From contig JBBSME010000001.1 in NCBI GenBank assembly GCA_038233335.1, positions 1-64,000 of the forward strand: a stretch of DNA of 64,000 nt, given 5' to 3'. The DNA is from Iamia sp038233335 (lineage in GTDB: Bacteria > Actinomycetota > Acidimicrobiia > Acidimicrobiales > Iamiaceae). The position numbers were made by a program, and so were the translations under genes. Numbering within the stretch: the first letter of the stretch is position 1; each line of letters opens with the position of its first letter. Shown here piece after piece: positions 41,759 through 50,570 of this stretch. The notes below the pieces were generated by a model. The model searched no databases. It was not told the origin of the DNA and saw nothing but the letters and a program-made list of their open reading frames with translations.

Positions 41759-43351
41759 ATGCCCCGCCCCGGACTCGTGTTGGACGTCGACCGCTCGACG
41801 CCCCCGATGCTGTTCCACCACGGCGAGTCGTTCCGCCTGGAGAAGCTGCCCGCCGGTCGGAGCCGGGTCGTGTACCCGGCCGAGCCCCTCCCTGCGTTGG
41901 AGGACGTGGATGCCGCCATCGCCGATGCCCTCGACCACCCGCTCGACAGCGACCCGCTGGCCGCCCGCCTCACGTCCGGCATGAAGCTGGTGATCGCCTT
42001 CGACGACGTGTCGCTGCCGCTGCCCAAGATGCGCCGCCCCGACATCCGCCAGCGGGTGATCGAGGCCGTGCTCGACCGGGCCGCAGCCGCCGGCGTGGAC
42101 GACGTCCGGATCATCGCCGCCCTGGCCCTGCACCGGCGCATGACCGAGGATGAGCTGCGCCACGCCGTCGGCGACCGCGTCTACGACACCTTTGCCCCCG
42201 AGGGTCGGCTCTACAACCACGACGCCGAGGACCCCGACGACCTGGCCTACCTGGGCGAGACGCCCCAGGGTGAGGAGGTCGAGATCAACCAGGCCGCGGC
42301 CGAGTCGGACCTGCTCGTCTACGTCAACATCAACATCGTCTCCATGGACGGCGGCCACAAGAGCACCGCCACCGGCCTGGCCAGCTACCGGTCGATCCGC
42401 CACCACCACAACCCGGCGACCATGGAGCACTCCCGGTCGTTCATGGACCGCCACGCCTCGGAGCTGCACCACGCCAACTGGCGCATGGGCGAGGTGATCC
42501 GCAAGGCCGGCGTGAACATCTTCCAGATCGAGACCACCCTCAACAACGACACCTTCGGCGACAAGGGCCCCCTGTCGGTCCTGCAGAAGCGGGAGTGGGA
42601 GTGGTCGACCCGGGACCGGGTCACGTTCATGGGCATGCAGGCCGGGCTGAAGCGGATGAGCGCCAACAGCCGGCGACGTGCCTTCCAGAGCTGGGAGGCG
42701 CCCTACGGGGTCACCTCGATCACCGCCGGCGCCGTCGAGCCGGTGCACGAGCGCACCCTGGAGCACTGCTTCGCCCAGCACCTGGTGCCGGTCGAGGGCC
42801 AGACGGACATCCTCACCATGGGGCTGCCCTACATCTGCCCCTACAACGTCGACTCGATCATGAACCCGATCCTGGTCATGTGCCTGGGCCTCGGCTACTT
42901 CTTCAACATGTACCGGGGGCGGCCCCTGGTGCGCGAGGGCGGCGTGCTCATCATGAGCCACCCCACGCCGTGGGACTTCCACCCCGTGCACCACCCCAGC
43001 TACATCGACTTCTTCGAGGAGGTGCTGGCCGACACCACCGACGCGAAGGTGATCGCCGAGAAGTACGAGACCCGCTACGCCGAGGACGAGTGGTACCGCC
43101 ACCTCTACCGGACGAGCAACGCCTACCACGGCGTCCACCCCTTCTACATGTGGTACTGGGGCGCCCACGCCCTCCAGCACCTCGGCTCGGTGATCATCGT
43201 GGGCGGCGACGTGAGGGCGGTCCGCCGGTTGGGCTTCCGACCCGCCTCCACCCTCCAGGACGCGCTGGAGATGGCCACCGACACCGTGGGCCCCCAGCCC
43301 ACCGTGACGCACCTGCACAACCCGCCCATCGTCATGGCCGACGTCACGTGA
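41759..43351 (+). CDS. LarA-like (nickel-pincer racemase, DUF2088) family protein
   Basis: 530 residues, longer than classical LarA (about 430). LVIAFDDVSLPLPKMRRPDIR, ALALHRRMTEDELRHAVG and MDGGHKSTATGLASYRSI correspond to the LarA N-domain, including the His residues and a Lys in GGHK that bonds the nickel-pincer cofactor in LarA. Related proteins racemise or epimerise 2-hydroxy acids. No larB/C/E cofactor genes are in the window, so metallation is unproven. It is third in the lipid cluster. Confidence 0.7.
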   Translation: MPRPGLVLDVDRSTPPMLFHHGESFRLEKLPAGRSRVVYPAEPLPALEDVDAAIADALDHPLDSDPLAARLTSGMKLVIAFDDVSLPLPKMRRPDIRQRVIEAVLDRAAAAGVDDVRIIAALALHRRMTEDELRHAVGDRVYDTFAPEGRLYNHDAEDPDDLAYLGETPQGEEVEINQAAAESDLLVYVNINIVSMDGGHKSTATGLASYRSIRHHHNPATMEHSRSFMDRHASELHHANWRMGEVIRKAGVNIFQIETTLNNDTFGDKGPLSVLQKREWEWSTRDRVTFMGMQAGLKRMSANSRRRAFQSWEAPYGVTSITAGAVEPVHERTLEHCFAQHLVPVEGQTDILTMGLPYICPYNVDSIMNPILVMCLGLGYFFNMYRGRPLVREGGVLIMSHPTPWDFHPVHHPSYIDFFEEVLADTTDAKVIAEKYETRYAEDEWYRHLYRTSNAYHGVHPFYMWYWGAHALQHLGSVIIVGGDVRAVRRLGFRPASTLQDALEMATDTVGPQPTVTHLHNPPIVMADVT

Positions 43352-43414
43352 GCGAGCGCAGCGAGTGAACCAGACAGCACAGCTCTCTCCCCGGCGCCGG
43401 CGAAGCCGGTGCCG

Positions 43415-43480
43415 CTCATTGGTGCCCGGCGATGAGCAGTGCGCTCGGGCCGTCCCACGGCGTCATGGTGCACCAATGAG
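43415..43480. repeat. Large hairpin (11-bp stem) before the acyltransferase gene
   Basis: CTCATTGGTGC (43415-43425) and GCACCAATGAG (43470-43480) are perfect inverse complements around a 44-nt loop. Just upstream, the LarA-like gene ends in gtgagcgagcgcagcgag, a REP-like string. The hairpin may act as terminator or attenuator between gene 3 and gene 4 of the cluster. Confidence 0.6.
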
Positions 43481-43491
43481 GGCACGGAAGG

Positions 43492-44475
43492 ATGGCTGAG
43501 AAGCGGACAGGGCCCACGCGGGTCGAGGTCGCGCTGCGCACCGCCCAGCGGCTCCAGCGCCGGCTCCCGAGCCCGGCGGCCGCCCTGCGCGCCACCGAGT
43601 TCCCGCTGCGGGCGCCGACGGTGCCCGGTGGGGTCGAGCCCCTGCCCGCGGCGAAGACCCTCGGTGCGGCCTACGAGACCAGCTGGGCCCGGTCGCCGGC
43701 GGCCCGCCTGGGCCGCATGGCCATCCAGGAGGGAGCCATGCGACCCCTGGTCAAGGTGCTGGCCGACCCCGAGCGCCGCGGGTACGACCGCCTGGCCGGG
43801 CTCGACGGCCCGGCCATCTTCGCGGCCAACCACCTCAGCCACATCGATGCCGGGCTCCTGCTGACCTCGTTGCCGGAGCCCTGGCGGCGTCGGGCCTTCG
43901 CCGGTGCCGCCGCCGACTACTTCTTCGACACCCGGGTCAAGGCCACCATGGCCGCCCTCGCCCTCAACGCCATCCCCATCGAGCGGGCCAAGGTGGGCCG
44001 CCGCTCCGCGGCGCTGGCCGCCGAGCTGATCGAGGACGGCTGGAGCATGGTCATCTTCCCCGAGGGGGGCCGCAGCCCCGATGGCTGGGCCCAGCCGTTC
44101 CGGGCCGGGGCCGCCTTCCTGTCCGTGCGCACCGGGGTCCCGGTCGTCCCGGTCCACCTGGAGGGGACGGGCCGGATCCTGCCCAAGGGCACCTCCAAGC
44201 TCGTCCGTGGCTCCACCCGGGTCACCTTCGGCACGCCCCTGCGCCCAGGCCCCGACGAGGACATGCGCGACCTCTCGGTCCGCATCGAGGCCGCGGTGGG
44301 CGCCCTGGCCGACGAGGTCAGTGGCGACTGGTACGCAGCCCGACGCCGAGCCCACGCCGGCGACAGCCCCTCGCTCACCGGACCCGATGCCAGCGCCTGG
44401 CGACGGGCCTGGGCCCTGGGCGACCGCCGCTCCCACCGCCGCCGTCGCCGCGAGCCCTGGCCCCTGCGGGACTGA
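43492..44475 (+). CDS. 1-acyl-glycerol-3-phosphate acyltransferase (PlsC) family
   Basis: 327 residues. Motif I NHLSHIDAG (about residue 110) and motif III FPEGGRSPDG (about 185) identify the acyltransferase fold; motif IV VPVVPVHLEG follows. It transfers an acyl chain to a lipid alcohol or lysophosphatidate. It is 140 bp after the LarA-like gene on the same strand and probably belongs to the lipid cluster. Confidence 0.85.
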   Translation: MAEKRTGPTRVEVALRTAQRLQRRLPSPAAALRATEFPLRAPTVPGGVEPLPAAKTLGAAYETSWARSPAARLGRMAIQEGAMRPLVKVLADPERRGYDRLAGLDGPAIFAANHLSHIDAGLLLTSLPEPWRRRAFAGAAADYFFDTRVKATMAALALNAIPIERAKVGRRSAALAAELIEDGWSMVIFPEGGRSPDGWAQPFRAGAAFLSVRTGVPVVPVHLEGTGRILPKGTSKLVRGSTRVTFGTPLRPGPDEDMRDLSVRIEAAVGALADEVSGDWYAARRRAHAGDSPSLTGPDASAWRRAWALGDRRSHRRRRREPWPLRD

Positions 44476-44571
44476 GCCCAGGGCAGACGGACCGGTCGTT
44501 GCCGCAGCCTGTGCCGCGCCGCTCAAGCTCACGGTGCGGCTCGGGACCCCTCCCGGTGTCGCTCCCGGCCG

Positions 44572-44661
44572 TCAGGCGTCGGGGGTCCAGCGGAGGATGC
44601 GGTCGCCCTGGACGTAGACGATGTCACCGCCGTCCACCACCGCGACCAGCGGTGACGGGTC
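44572..44661 (-). pseudogene. C-terminal fragment of a lost gene
   Basis: After the stop of the adjacent lipoprotein gene, the minus strand stays open for about 28 codons, encoding VAVVDGGDIVYVQGDRILRW and a TGA at 44572. It reads like the last blade of a beta-propeller or a binding domain, but no start or N-terminus exists. Likely a relic. Confidence 0.35.
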
Positions 44662-44664
44662 GGG

Positions 44665-45063
44665 TCAACCGCCGGGACCGCGGCCGCCGCCAGTGGTGCC
44701 GGTCCCCGCATCGAGGCAGCCACTGATGGCGTCGGCGAAGTCGGTGGCCAGGCGCTCGTCGATGTCCTCGACGCTCTCGGCCCCGATGACCTCGTCGATC
44801 TGGTCGTCGTCGAGCTCCTCGCGGAGCCGCTCGGCGCCGCAGGTGGCCTCCTCCGGCTCGTAGCCGTTGTTGAGGAGAGCCTGTTCCAGCTCGTCGTCGC
44901 TGGTGGGGGATTCGGTGGTCGTCGCCGCCGGCTCGGTGGTGGGTGCGGTCGACGTGGCGCGATCAGCGACGTCGTCGGGCACCTCCACCCCGCACCCCGC
45001 GGTCACGAGGAGGGCCATGGCCACCCCGGCGACGACGCCCGCGCACCGGTCCGGCGCCCTCAC
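44665..45063 (-). CDS. Secreted lipoprotein, unknown function
   Basis: 132 residues. Signal peptide with ALLVTAGCG lipobox, a Thr/Pro-rich linker, and a helical domain with conserved-looking Cys in EEATCGAERLREEL and a second Cys near the C-terminus, ending in a Gly-rich tail. The GTG start overlaps the stop of the upstream lipoprotein gene (GTGA). Two small Cys-containing lipoproteins in tandem suggest a shared surface role. Confidence 0.65.
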   Translation of the reverse strand: MRAPDRCAGVVAGVAMALLVTAGCGVEVPDDVADRATSTAPTTEPAATTTESPTSDDELEQALLNNGYEPEEATCGAERLREELDDDQIDEVIGAESVEDIDERLATDFADAISGCLDAGTGTTGGGRGPGG

Positions 45064-45416
45064 TGGGCCACCGCGCACGTGGCGATGGACGCGGTGAGGG
45101 ACGCGGCCTGGTCGGGCGGCAGGTCGTCGATCGCGACCACGCCGAGGTCGATGGCCTGCAGCTGGTCGTCGAGGTCGCCGATGTCCGCGGCCGGCACCCG
45201 GCGCTCCAGCTGCTCGCGGACGCACCCCACCTGGTCCGACGAGAACTGGTACTCGGAGGTGAGAAACCCCAGCGAGGCCTCCAGTCGCGCCGTGCCGTCG
45301 GCCGAGGCGGCACCGTCGTCACCACATGCGCTGAACGAGGACAGAGCCCCGACAGCAGCCACCAGCGCGGCCCGGCGCAGGGCCGCGGGGCTGGTCAGAG
45401 GGCGATGGGTGAGCAC
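45060..45416 (-). CDS. Secreted lipoprotein, unknown function
   Basis: 118 residues. Signal peptide ends in SFSACGDD. The mature domain has two Cys (VGCVREQLERR and IATCAVAQ) and the short helical layout also seen in the downstream protein, so the two may be distant paralogues. Function unknown. First gene of a two-gene unit. Confidence 0.65.
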   Translation of the reverse strand: MLTHRPLTSPAALRRAALVAAVGALSSFSACGDDGAASADGTARLEASLGFLTSEYQFSSDQVGCVREQLERRVPAADIGDLDDQLQAIDLGVVAIDDLPPDQAASLTASIATCAVAQ

Positions 45417-45481
45417 CCGTCGAGTCTGGCACGACGGGCCGATCCGACGAGGGCCACCCGGTGTCGGGGGGCAGCCCCCGC

Positions 45482-45487
45482 TAGGTT
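45482..45487 (+). promoter_or_regulatory. -10 element TAGGTT of the nitroreductase gene
   Basis: TAGGTT ends 7 nt before ATG 45495. Confidence 0.45.
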
Positions 45488-45494
45488 CCGCGCC

Positions 45495-46141
45495 ATGCCC
45501 CTCGACCTCACCCCCGACGAGCTGCTGACCACCACCCGCAGCGTCCGCAAGCGGCTGGACCTCGACCGGGACGCGCCCCCGGAGGTGGTGGCCGAGTGCA
45601 TCGAGCTGGCCCTCCAGGCCCCGTCAGGGTCCAACTCGCAGTCCTGGCACTGGATGGTGGTCACCGACCCGGCCAAGCGCCAGGCCCTGGCCGACCTCTA
45701 CGCCCGCCACTTCGATCCGTACATCGCGGCCTCCGAGGAGGCCTCGCCCTACCCCGCATCGGATCCGCGCGCCGCGTCGGCACCCCGGGTCAGCGCCTCG
45801 GCGAAGTACCTCCGCAACCACCTCCACGAGGTGCCCGTCCTCGTCATCCCCTGTCAGTGGGGCCGCATGGAGGGGCCGACTCCTTCAGCCAGGCCAGCTT
45901 CTGGGGATCGATCCTCCCTGCCGCCTGGAGCTTCATGCTGGCCCTGCGCAGCCGGGGCCTCGGATCTTCGTGGACCACGCTCCACCTCCCGTCCGAGGCC
46001 GAGGCGGCCGAGATCCTCGGCATCCCCTACGACAAGGTGACCCAGGCCGGCCTGTTCCCCGTGGCCTACACCATCGACACCTCGTTCAAGCCGGCAACCC
46101 GGGTGGATCCGGCCCGGCTCATCCACTGGGGCACCTGGTAG
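45495..46141 (+). pseudogene. Nitroreductase-family gene with a frameshift
   Basis: The first 127 codons encode SVRKRLDLDRDAPPEVV, LQAPSGSNSQSWHWMVV and PVLVIPCQWGRMEG, typical FMN-dependent nitroreductase. The remaining part (ADSFSQASFWGSILPAAWSF to the stop at 46141) continues in another frame. One missing G in the run at 45872-45875 explains the shift. Either a true pseudogene or a sequencing error in a G run. The intact protein would be about 215 residues. Confidence 0.75.
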
Positions 46142-46159
46142 GTGGCCCCGCCCACGACC

Positions 46160-46927
46160 TCAGCCCGGGTCGGGCTCCACCAGCCGCAGGCCGCTGGGCC
46201 CGATCGACACCTCCGGGTGGGGAAGGTCGACCGTGAACGCACTGCGGTGCCCGGGGAAGACGTACTCCGCCACCAGGACGGGCCGACCGGTGGCATCGGC
46301 GGTGACCCGCTCGCACACCAGCACCGGCGAGGACTCCGGGATCTCCAGGAGCTCCGCATCGGTCGAGGATGCGGCGTGGGCCTCGATGGTCTGCACCGCG
46401 CCGCCGAAGCGGACCGGGAGCAGCTCGTGGAACGAGTGCTGGGCGACCTGGGTCCGCGAGACGTCCGCCCCCAGCTCTTCGGGGCACCACACCGTGACCC
46501 GGGCGAAGGGCTCGCCATCGGCCAGGTTCACCCGCACCACGCGCAGCACCTTGTCGACCGCCAGGACCTCGTGCACCCGGGCCGGCGGACGGATGAAGCC
46601 GAACTCCAAGATCCGCCGCTCCGACCGACGGCCGTCCTCCTCCAGCTGCGCCTCGATGGTGCCGAGCCGAGCCAGGTGCTGGCGGAACGGCGTCCCGGCC
46701 ACGAACCACCCGAACCCTTGGCGGGCATCGACGAGGCCCTCCCCCCGAAGGTGGTCGAGGGCCTTGCGCACCGTCACCCGGCTGGCCTCGTACCGGGTCG
46801 ACAGCTCGGACTCGCTGGGGAGGATGCGGCGGTCGCCGAACTCCCCGGCATCGATCCGCGACCGGAGGTCCGCCGCGATCTCCCGGTAGCGGATGCGGCG
46901 CGCCGGTCGCGGAGCGGGAGTCGTCAT
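46160..46927 (-). CDS. GntR-family regulator with UTRA domain (HutC subfamily)
   Basis: 255 residues. N-terminal wHTH with YREIAADLRSRIDAGEF, LPSESELSTRYEASRVTVRKAL and a DARQGFGWFV wing, then a C-terminal UTRA ligand domain. It converges on the nitroreductase gene. Targets unknown. TACCGT lies 8 nt upstream of the ATG on the minus strand. Confidence 0.88.
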   Translation of the reverse strand: MTTPAPRPARRIRYREIAADLRSRIDAGEFGDRRILPSESELSTRYEASRVTVRKALDHLRGEGLVDARQGFGWFVAGTPFRQHLARLGTIEAQLEEDGRRSERRILEFGFIRPPARVHEVLAVDKVLRVVRVNLADGEPFARVTVWCPEELGADVSRTQVAQHSFHELLPVRFGGAVQTIEAHAASSTDAELLEIPESSPVLVCERVTADATGRPVLVAEYVFPGHRSAFTVDLPHPEVSIGPSGLRLVEPDPG

Positions 46928-46935
46928 GGCCGCCG

Positions 46936-46941
46936 ACGGTA
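46936..46941 (-). promoter_or_regulatory. -10 element TACCGT of the GntR gene
   Basis: Minus-strand TACCGT ends 8 nt before ATG 46927. Confidence 0.5.
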
Positions 46942-47235
46942 GGCCCCAGGGTGGACCCGGACAACGATGCGGACGGGCGCCCCGGCCGAACCCCCTGGCC
47001 CCACCCACCCGGGAGGCCACTGCTCGACGTCGCGGTGACCATCGACCAATCCCCGCGCCGGTCGGGACCGAACGATGGATGGTGCCGGTCACCTTCGGGA
47101 CCACTGGACCGGTGTGGGGGGTGCCACGAGTGGGCCCGGCCACCCGGTCGGTCCCGCTCGCGGCCCTCAGCCATGACAGAGCACAACACGAGCCGACGGA
47201 CAGGAGGCGAGGCGAACACATGCGCAGATCCGCCC
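46942..47235. other. 294-bp divergent intergenic region
   Basis: Lies between the GntR and sigK promoters. No open frame in it is recognisable and no strong repeat is seen. It probably holds upstream regulatory DNA. Confidence 0.4.
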
Positions 47236-47241
47236 TACGCT
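47236..47241 (+). promoter_or_regulatory. -10 element TACGCT of sigK
   Basis: TACGCT ends 7 nt before GTG 47249. Confidence 0.45.
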
Positions 47242-47248
47242 CCACCGC

Positions 47249-47896
47249 GTGCCCCCTCCCGCCGACGTGCAGTCCGACGGTCTCACCGGACTGCGGCGTC
47301 TGATGCCGGCCCGTGCCCGCCGCCACCTCCGCCCCGTCCCCACTGATGCGACCGGCAACGCCGACAACCTTCTCGCCTCCGTCGCTCGGGGGGATGCCGA
47401 CGCCTTCGCCGGCCTGTACGACCTGGTCAGCCCGACCGTGGTCGGCGTCGCCCGTCGCGTCGTCCGGGACCCGGACCAGGCTGACGAGGTGGCCCAAGAG
47501 GTCATGCTCGAGGTCTGGCGGCTGGCGCCCACCTACGACCCGGCCAAGGGGTCCTGCAAGACCTGGGTCGCCACCATCGCCCACCGCCGGGCCGTCGATC
47601 GGGTCCGCAGCGAGCAGGCCGAGCGCGACCGCCGGGTCCGAGACGCCGAGCGCAACGGCGCCGGCGATCCTGATCCGGTGGCCGGCGAGGTGGCCGACGA
47701 CGCCGAACGGGCCGAGGTGACCGCCGCCCTCGACCAGCTCACGGACCGCCAACGCCAGACGATCGAGCTCGCCTACTACGGCGGGTACACCTACGCCCAG
47801 GTCGCCGACATCCTCGAGCTCCCCCTGGGCACCGTCAAGACCCGCATCCGTGACGGGATGATCCGACTCCGCGACACGCTGGAGATGGCGCAGTGA
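47249..47896 (+). CDS. sigK: ECF sigma factor SigK
   Basis: 215 residues. Region 2 has FAGLYDLVSPTVVGVARRVV, DPDQADEVAQEVMLEVWR and region 2.4-like KGSCKTWVATIAHRRAVDRVR. Region 4 has QRQTIELAYYGGYTYAQVADILELPLGTVKTR-type residues, with LGTVKTRIRDG as recognition helix. The gene overlaps rskA by GTGA, which is the usual sigK-rskA pair: the anti-sigma holds SigK at the membrane until regulated proteolysis. ATG 18 codons in is an alternative start. Confidence 0.88.
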   Translation: MPPPADVQSDGLTGLRRLMPARARRHLRPVPTDATGNADNLLASVARGDADAFAGLYDLVSPTVVGVARRVVRDPDQADEVAQEVMLEVWRLAPTYDPAKGSCKTWVATIAHRRAVDRVRSEQAERDRRVRDAERNGAGDPDPVAGEVADDAERAEVTAALDQLTDRQRQTIELAYYGGYTYAQVADILELPLGTVKTRIRDGMIRLRDTLEMAQ

Positions 47897-48591
47897 CCGC
47901 TGACCCCCACACCCTCGTCGGGCCCTACGTGCTCGACGCACTCCCCCACGAAGAGCGCGACGCGTTCGAGAGCCACCTCTCGACCTGCGGTGACTGCCGG
48001 GCCGAGGCGGAGGAGCTCCTGGCCACGGCCGGCCAGCTGGGCCAGGCCACCGCCGTCGTGCCCTCCCCCGACCTCCGGGACCGGGTCCTGGCCCAGGCCG
48101 CCCAGACCCGCCAGGTGCCCCCCGGTGGACACCGCCTCGACATCGCCCCGCCCCGTCGGAGCTGGCCCCTGGCCCTGGCCGCGGCGGCCGCCATCGCCGT
48201 GGTCGTCGCCCTGGGTGCCCTCGTCCTCCAGGCCGACCACCGGGCCGACCAGGCCGAGCAGGTGGCCACCATCGTGTCCTCCCCCGATGCGCAGTCCGTC
48301 GAGATGGCGGCCGGCGACGCCGGTTCCATGAAGCTGGTCGTGTCCCAGGACCACGGCGGCTCGGTCATCCTGGCCGACGGCATGGCCGAACCGCCCACCG
48401 GCAAGGCCTACGCCCTCTGGTTCCAGGTCGACGGCGAGATGCAGCCAGCCGGCACGTTCGCTCCCGACGCCGACGGTCAGGTCCGCCAGACCGTCGACGA
48501 CGTCCCCGTCGACGTCGTCGGGATCACCATCGAGGATGCGGCTGGCGCCGACGAGCCCACCCTCCCGATCATCGCCTCGGGAACCATCTAG
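47893..48591 (+). CDS. rskA: Anti-sigma-K factor RskA
   Basis: 232 residues. Zinc-binding anti-sigma domain at the N-terminus (HLSTCGDCRAEAE, HxxxCxxC), one membrane helix near residue 100 (LALAAAAAIAVVVALGALVL), and an extracytoplasmic RskA domain with AYALWFQVDGEMQPAGTF. The GTG overlaps the sigK stop. Its own stop shares the tetranucleotide CTAG with the convergent acetoacetyl-CoA synthetase gene. Confidence 0.88.
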   Translation: MTADPHTLVGPYVLDALPHEERDAFESHLSTCGDCRAEAEELLATAGQLGQATAVVPSPDLRDRVLAQAAQTRQVPPGGHRLDIAPPRRSWPLALAAAAAIAVVVALGALVLQADHRADQAEQVATIVSSPDAQSVEMAAGDAGSMKLVVSQDHGGSVILADGMAEPPTGKAYALWFQVDGEMQPAGTFAPDADGQVRQTVDDVPVDVVGITIEDAAGADEPTLPIIASGTI

Positions 48592-50534
48592 GCGTTTCGA
48601 GCTCGGGCGAGGGCGGCGAAGGGGGTGAGGCTGGCGGGGTCGGTGAGGGCGTCGGGGGAGACGGCGTCGTCGACGGGCGTGCCGGTCAGGATGCGCTTGA
48701 TCGGCACCTCCAGCTTCTTGCCCGAGAGGGTGCGGGGGATGGCGTCCACCACCTCCAACCGGTCCGGGACGTGCCGCGGCGACAGCTCCCGCCGCAGCGC
48801 CGTGGCGATGCGTCCCGAGAGGTCGTCATCGGATGACGCGCCCGGAGCGAGGGCCACGAAGAGGAGCAGCTCCCCCGCTCCCCCGTCGTCGCCCTCCAGG
48901 TGCACCACCAGGCTGTCGGCTACCTCGGGCAGGGCCTCTACCACCGTGTAGAAGTCGCTGGTGCCCAGGCGCACCCCGCCCCGGTTGAGGGTGGCGTCGG
49001 ACCTACCGGTGATCACCACCGAGCCGTCGTCCCGGAAGGTGATCCAGTCGCCGTGACGCCACATCCCGGGGATGTCCTCGAAGTAGGCCGCCCGGTAGCG
49101 CGACCCGTCGTCATCGCCCCAGAACCCCACCGGCATCGACGGCATCGGTCGCCGGAGCACGAGCTCCCCCATCTCGTCCGGGGGGCAGGGTGAGCCGTCG
49201 GGCCGCACCGCGGCGACGTCGCAGCCCAGCAGGGCACACGAGATCTCCCCGGCCCGGACCGGGAGGAGCGGCGAGGTCCCGAGGAACGCGGTGCAGACGT
49301 CGGTGCCGCCGCTGACCGACGACACCGGGACGCCGACCGCGTCGCTCACCCAGCGGAACCCGTCGGCCGGGAGAGGCGCGCCAGTCGAGCCCACCCACCG
49401 CAGCTCGCCCCGCGGCGGCTCGAGTCCCTGCTTGCGGCAGGCCATCAGGAACGGTGCCGACGCCCCCAGCACCGTGGTGCCGGTCTCCTCGGCGAGGGCC
49501 CAGAGGGCGCCCAGGTCGGGATGGGCCGGATCCCCGTCGAAGAGGACGATGGTGGACCCGACCAGCAACCCCGACACCAGGTAGTTCCACATCATCCACC
49601 CGGTGGTGGTGAACCAGCAGAAGCGGTCGGCGGGGGTGAGGTCCTGGTGGAGGGAGAGAACCTTGAGGTGCTCGAGGGTGATGCCTCCGTGGCCGTGGAC
49701 GATGGCCTTCGGGAGCCCGGTCGTGCCCGAGCTGAAGAGCACGTAGAGCGGGTGGTCGAACGGGACCGCGGCGAAGGTCGGTGGCCCCGGGTCGGGTCCG
49801 GCCAGCAGGTCCGACCAGTCGTCGGGGCCGTCCGGCTCGAGGTAGGGGATCCGGACCGTGTGGCGGAGGCCGGGCAGGGCGGCCTTGATGGCCTCCACCT
49901 CGTCGCCCCGGTCGATGGCGCGAGACCCGTAGCGGTAGCCGTCGACGACGAGCAGGACGACGGGATCGATCTGGCTGAAGCGGTCGATGACCGAGCGGGT
50001 GCCGAACTCAGGGGCGCAGCTGGACCACACCGCCCCCAGCGAGGCGGTGGCGAGGAAGGCCACCAGGGTCTCGGGGATGTTGGGGGCGTAGGCCGCCACC
50101 CGGTCGCCCTCGCCCACCCCCAGGCGCGCCAGGCCGGCGGCGCAGCGGGCCACCTGGTGGGCCAGCTCGGCCCAGGTCAGCTCGCTCGCTCCCCGGGTCT
50201 GGCTGCGGGCCACGACGGCCACCTCGCCCGGGCGCACCTCCGCCGCGGCCAGGGCGTGCTCGGCGTAGCTCAGCTCGCCACCGGGGAACCACCGGGCCCC
50301 CGGCATGTCCCGCGCGCCCAGGACGCGGTTCGGGCGCCGGTGCCACCGCACCTCCAGATCCTCCGCCACCGCGGCCCAGAACCCGTCTTGGTCCGCGACC
50401 GACCAACGGTGGAGGGAGGCGTAGTCGTCGTGGCCGTGACGGGTGGCGAAGCGCCCCGCGGCGGTCGTGGTCCAGGTGTCGGCGGGCGGGGTCCAGAGCA
50501 CCTCGCCGCGGTCCTGGTCGTCGGAGGGAGCCAT
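48588..50534 (-). CDS. Acetoacetyl-CoA synthetase
   Basis: 648 residues, AMP-forming acyl-CoA synthetase of the acetoacetate--CoA ligase family. ATP motif YVLFSSGTTGLPKAI (about 275-289), FCWFTTTGWMMWNYLVSGLL typical of the family, GGTDVCTAF, and C-terminal Lys in IPRTLSGKKLEVPIKR. It makes acetoacetyl-CoA from free acetoacetate. TACGCT lies 8 nt upstream of the ATG on the minus strand, and a 10-bp tandem repeat lies further upstream. The stop overlaps that of rskA. Confidence 0.9.
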   Translation of the reverse strand: MAPSDDQDRGEVLWTPPADTWTTTAAGRFATRHGHDDYASLHRWSVADQDGFWAAVAEDLEVRWHRRPNRVLGARDMPGARWFPGGELSYAEHALAAAEVRPGEVAVVARSQTRGASELTWAELAHQVARCAAGLARLGVGEGDRVAAYAPNIPETLVAFLATASLGAVWSSCAPEFGTRSVIDRFSQIDPVVLLVVDGYRYGSRAIDRGDEVEAIKAALPGLRHTVRIPYLEPDGPDDWSDLLAGPDPGPPTFAAVPFDHPLYVLFSSGTTGLPKAIVHGHGGITLEHLKVLSLHQDLTPADRFCWFTTTGWMMWNYLVSGLLVGSTIVLFDGDPAHPDLGALWALAEETGTTVLGASAPFLMACRKQGLEPPRGELRWVGSTGAPLPADGFRWVSDAVGVPVSSVSGGTDVCTAFLGTSPLLPVRAGEISCALLGCDVAAVRPDGSPCPPDEMGELVLRRPMPSMPVGFWGDDDGSRYRAAYFEDIPGMWRHGDWITFRDDGSVVITGRSDATLNRGGVRLGTSDFYTVVEALPEVADSLVVHLEGDDGGAGELLLFVALAPGASSDDDLSGRIATALRRELSPRHVPDRLEVVDAIPRTLSGKKLEVPIKRILTGTPVDDAVSPDALTDPASLTPFAALARARNA

Positions 50535-50542
50535 CGGCGCCG

Positions 50543-50548
50543 AGCGTA
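50543..50548 (-). promoter_or_regulatory. -10 element TACGCT of the acetoacetyl-CoA synthetase gene
   Basis: Minus-strand TACGCT ends 8 nt before ATG 50534. Confidence 0.5.
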
Positions 50549-50570
50549 GGCACCAGAGGCGGGCCGCGGG

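Noticed and set aside
41585..43318. Minus-strand open frame opposite the LarA-like gene
   Set aside because: Low-complexity Val/Gly/His-rich product; the plus strand holds conserved LarA motifs.
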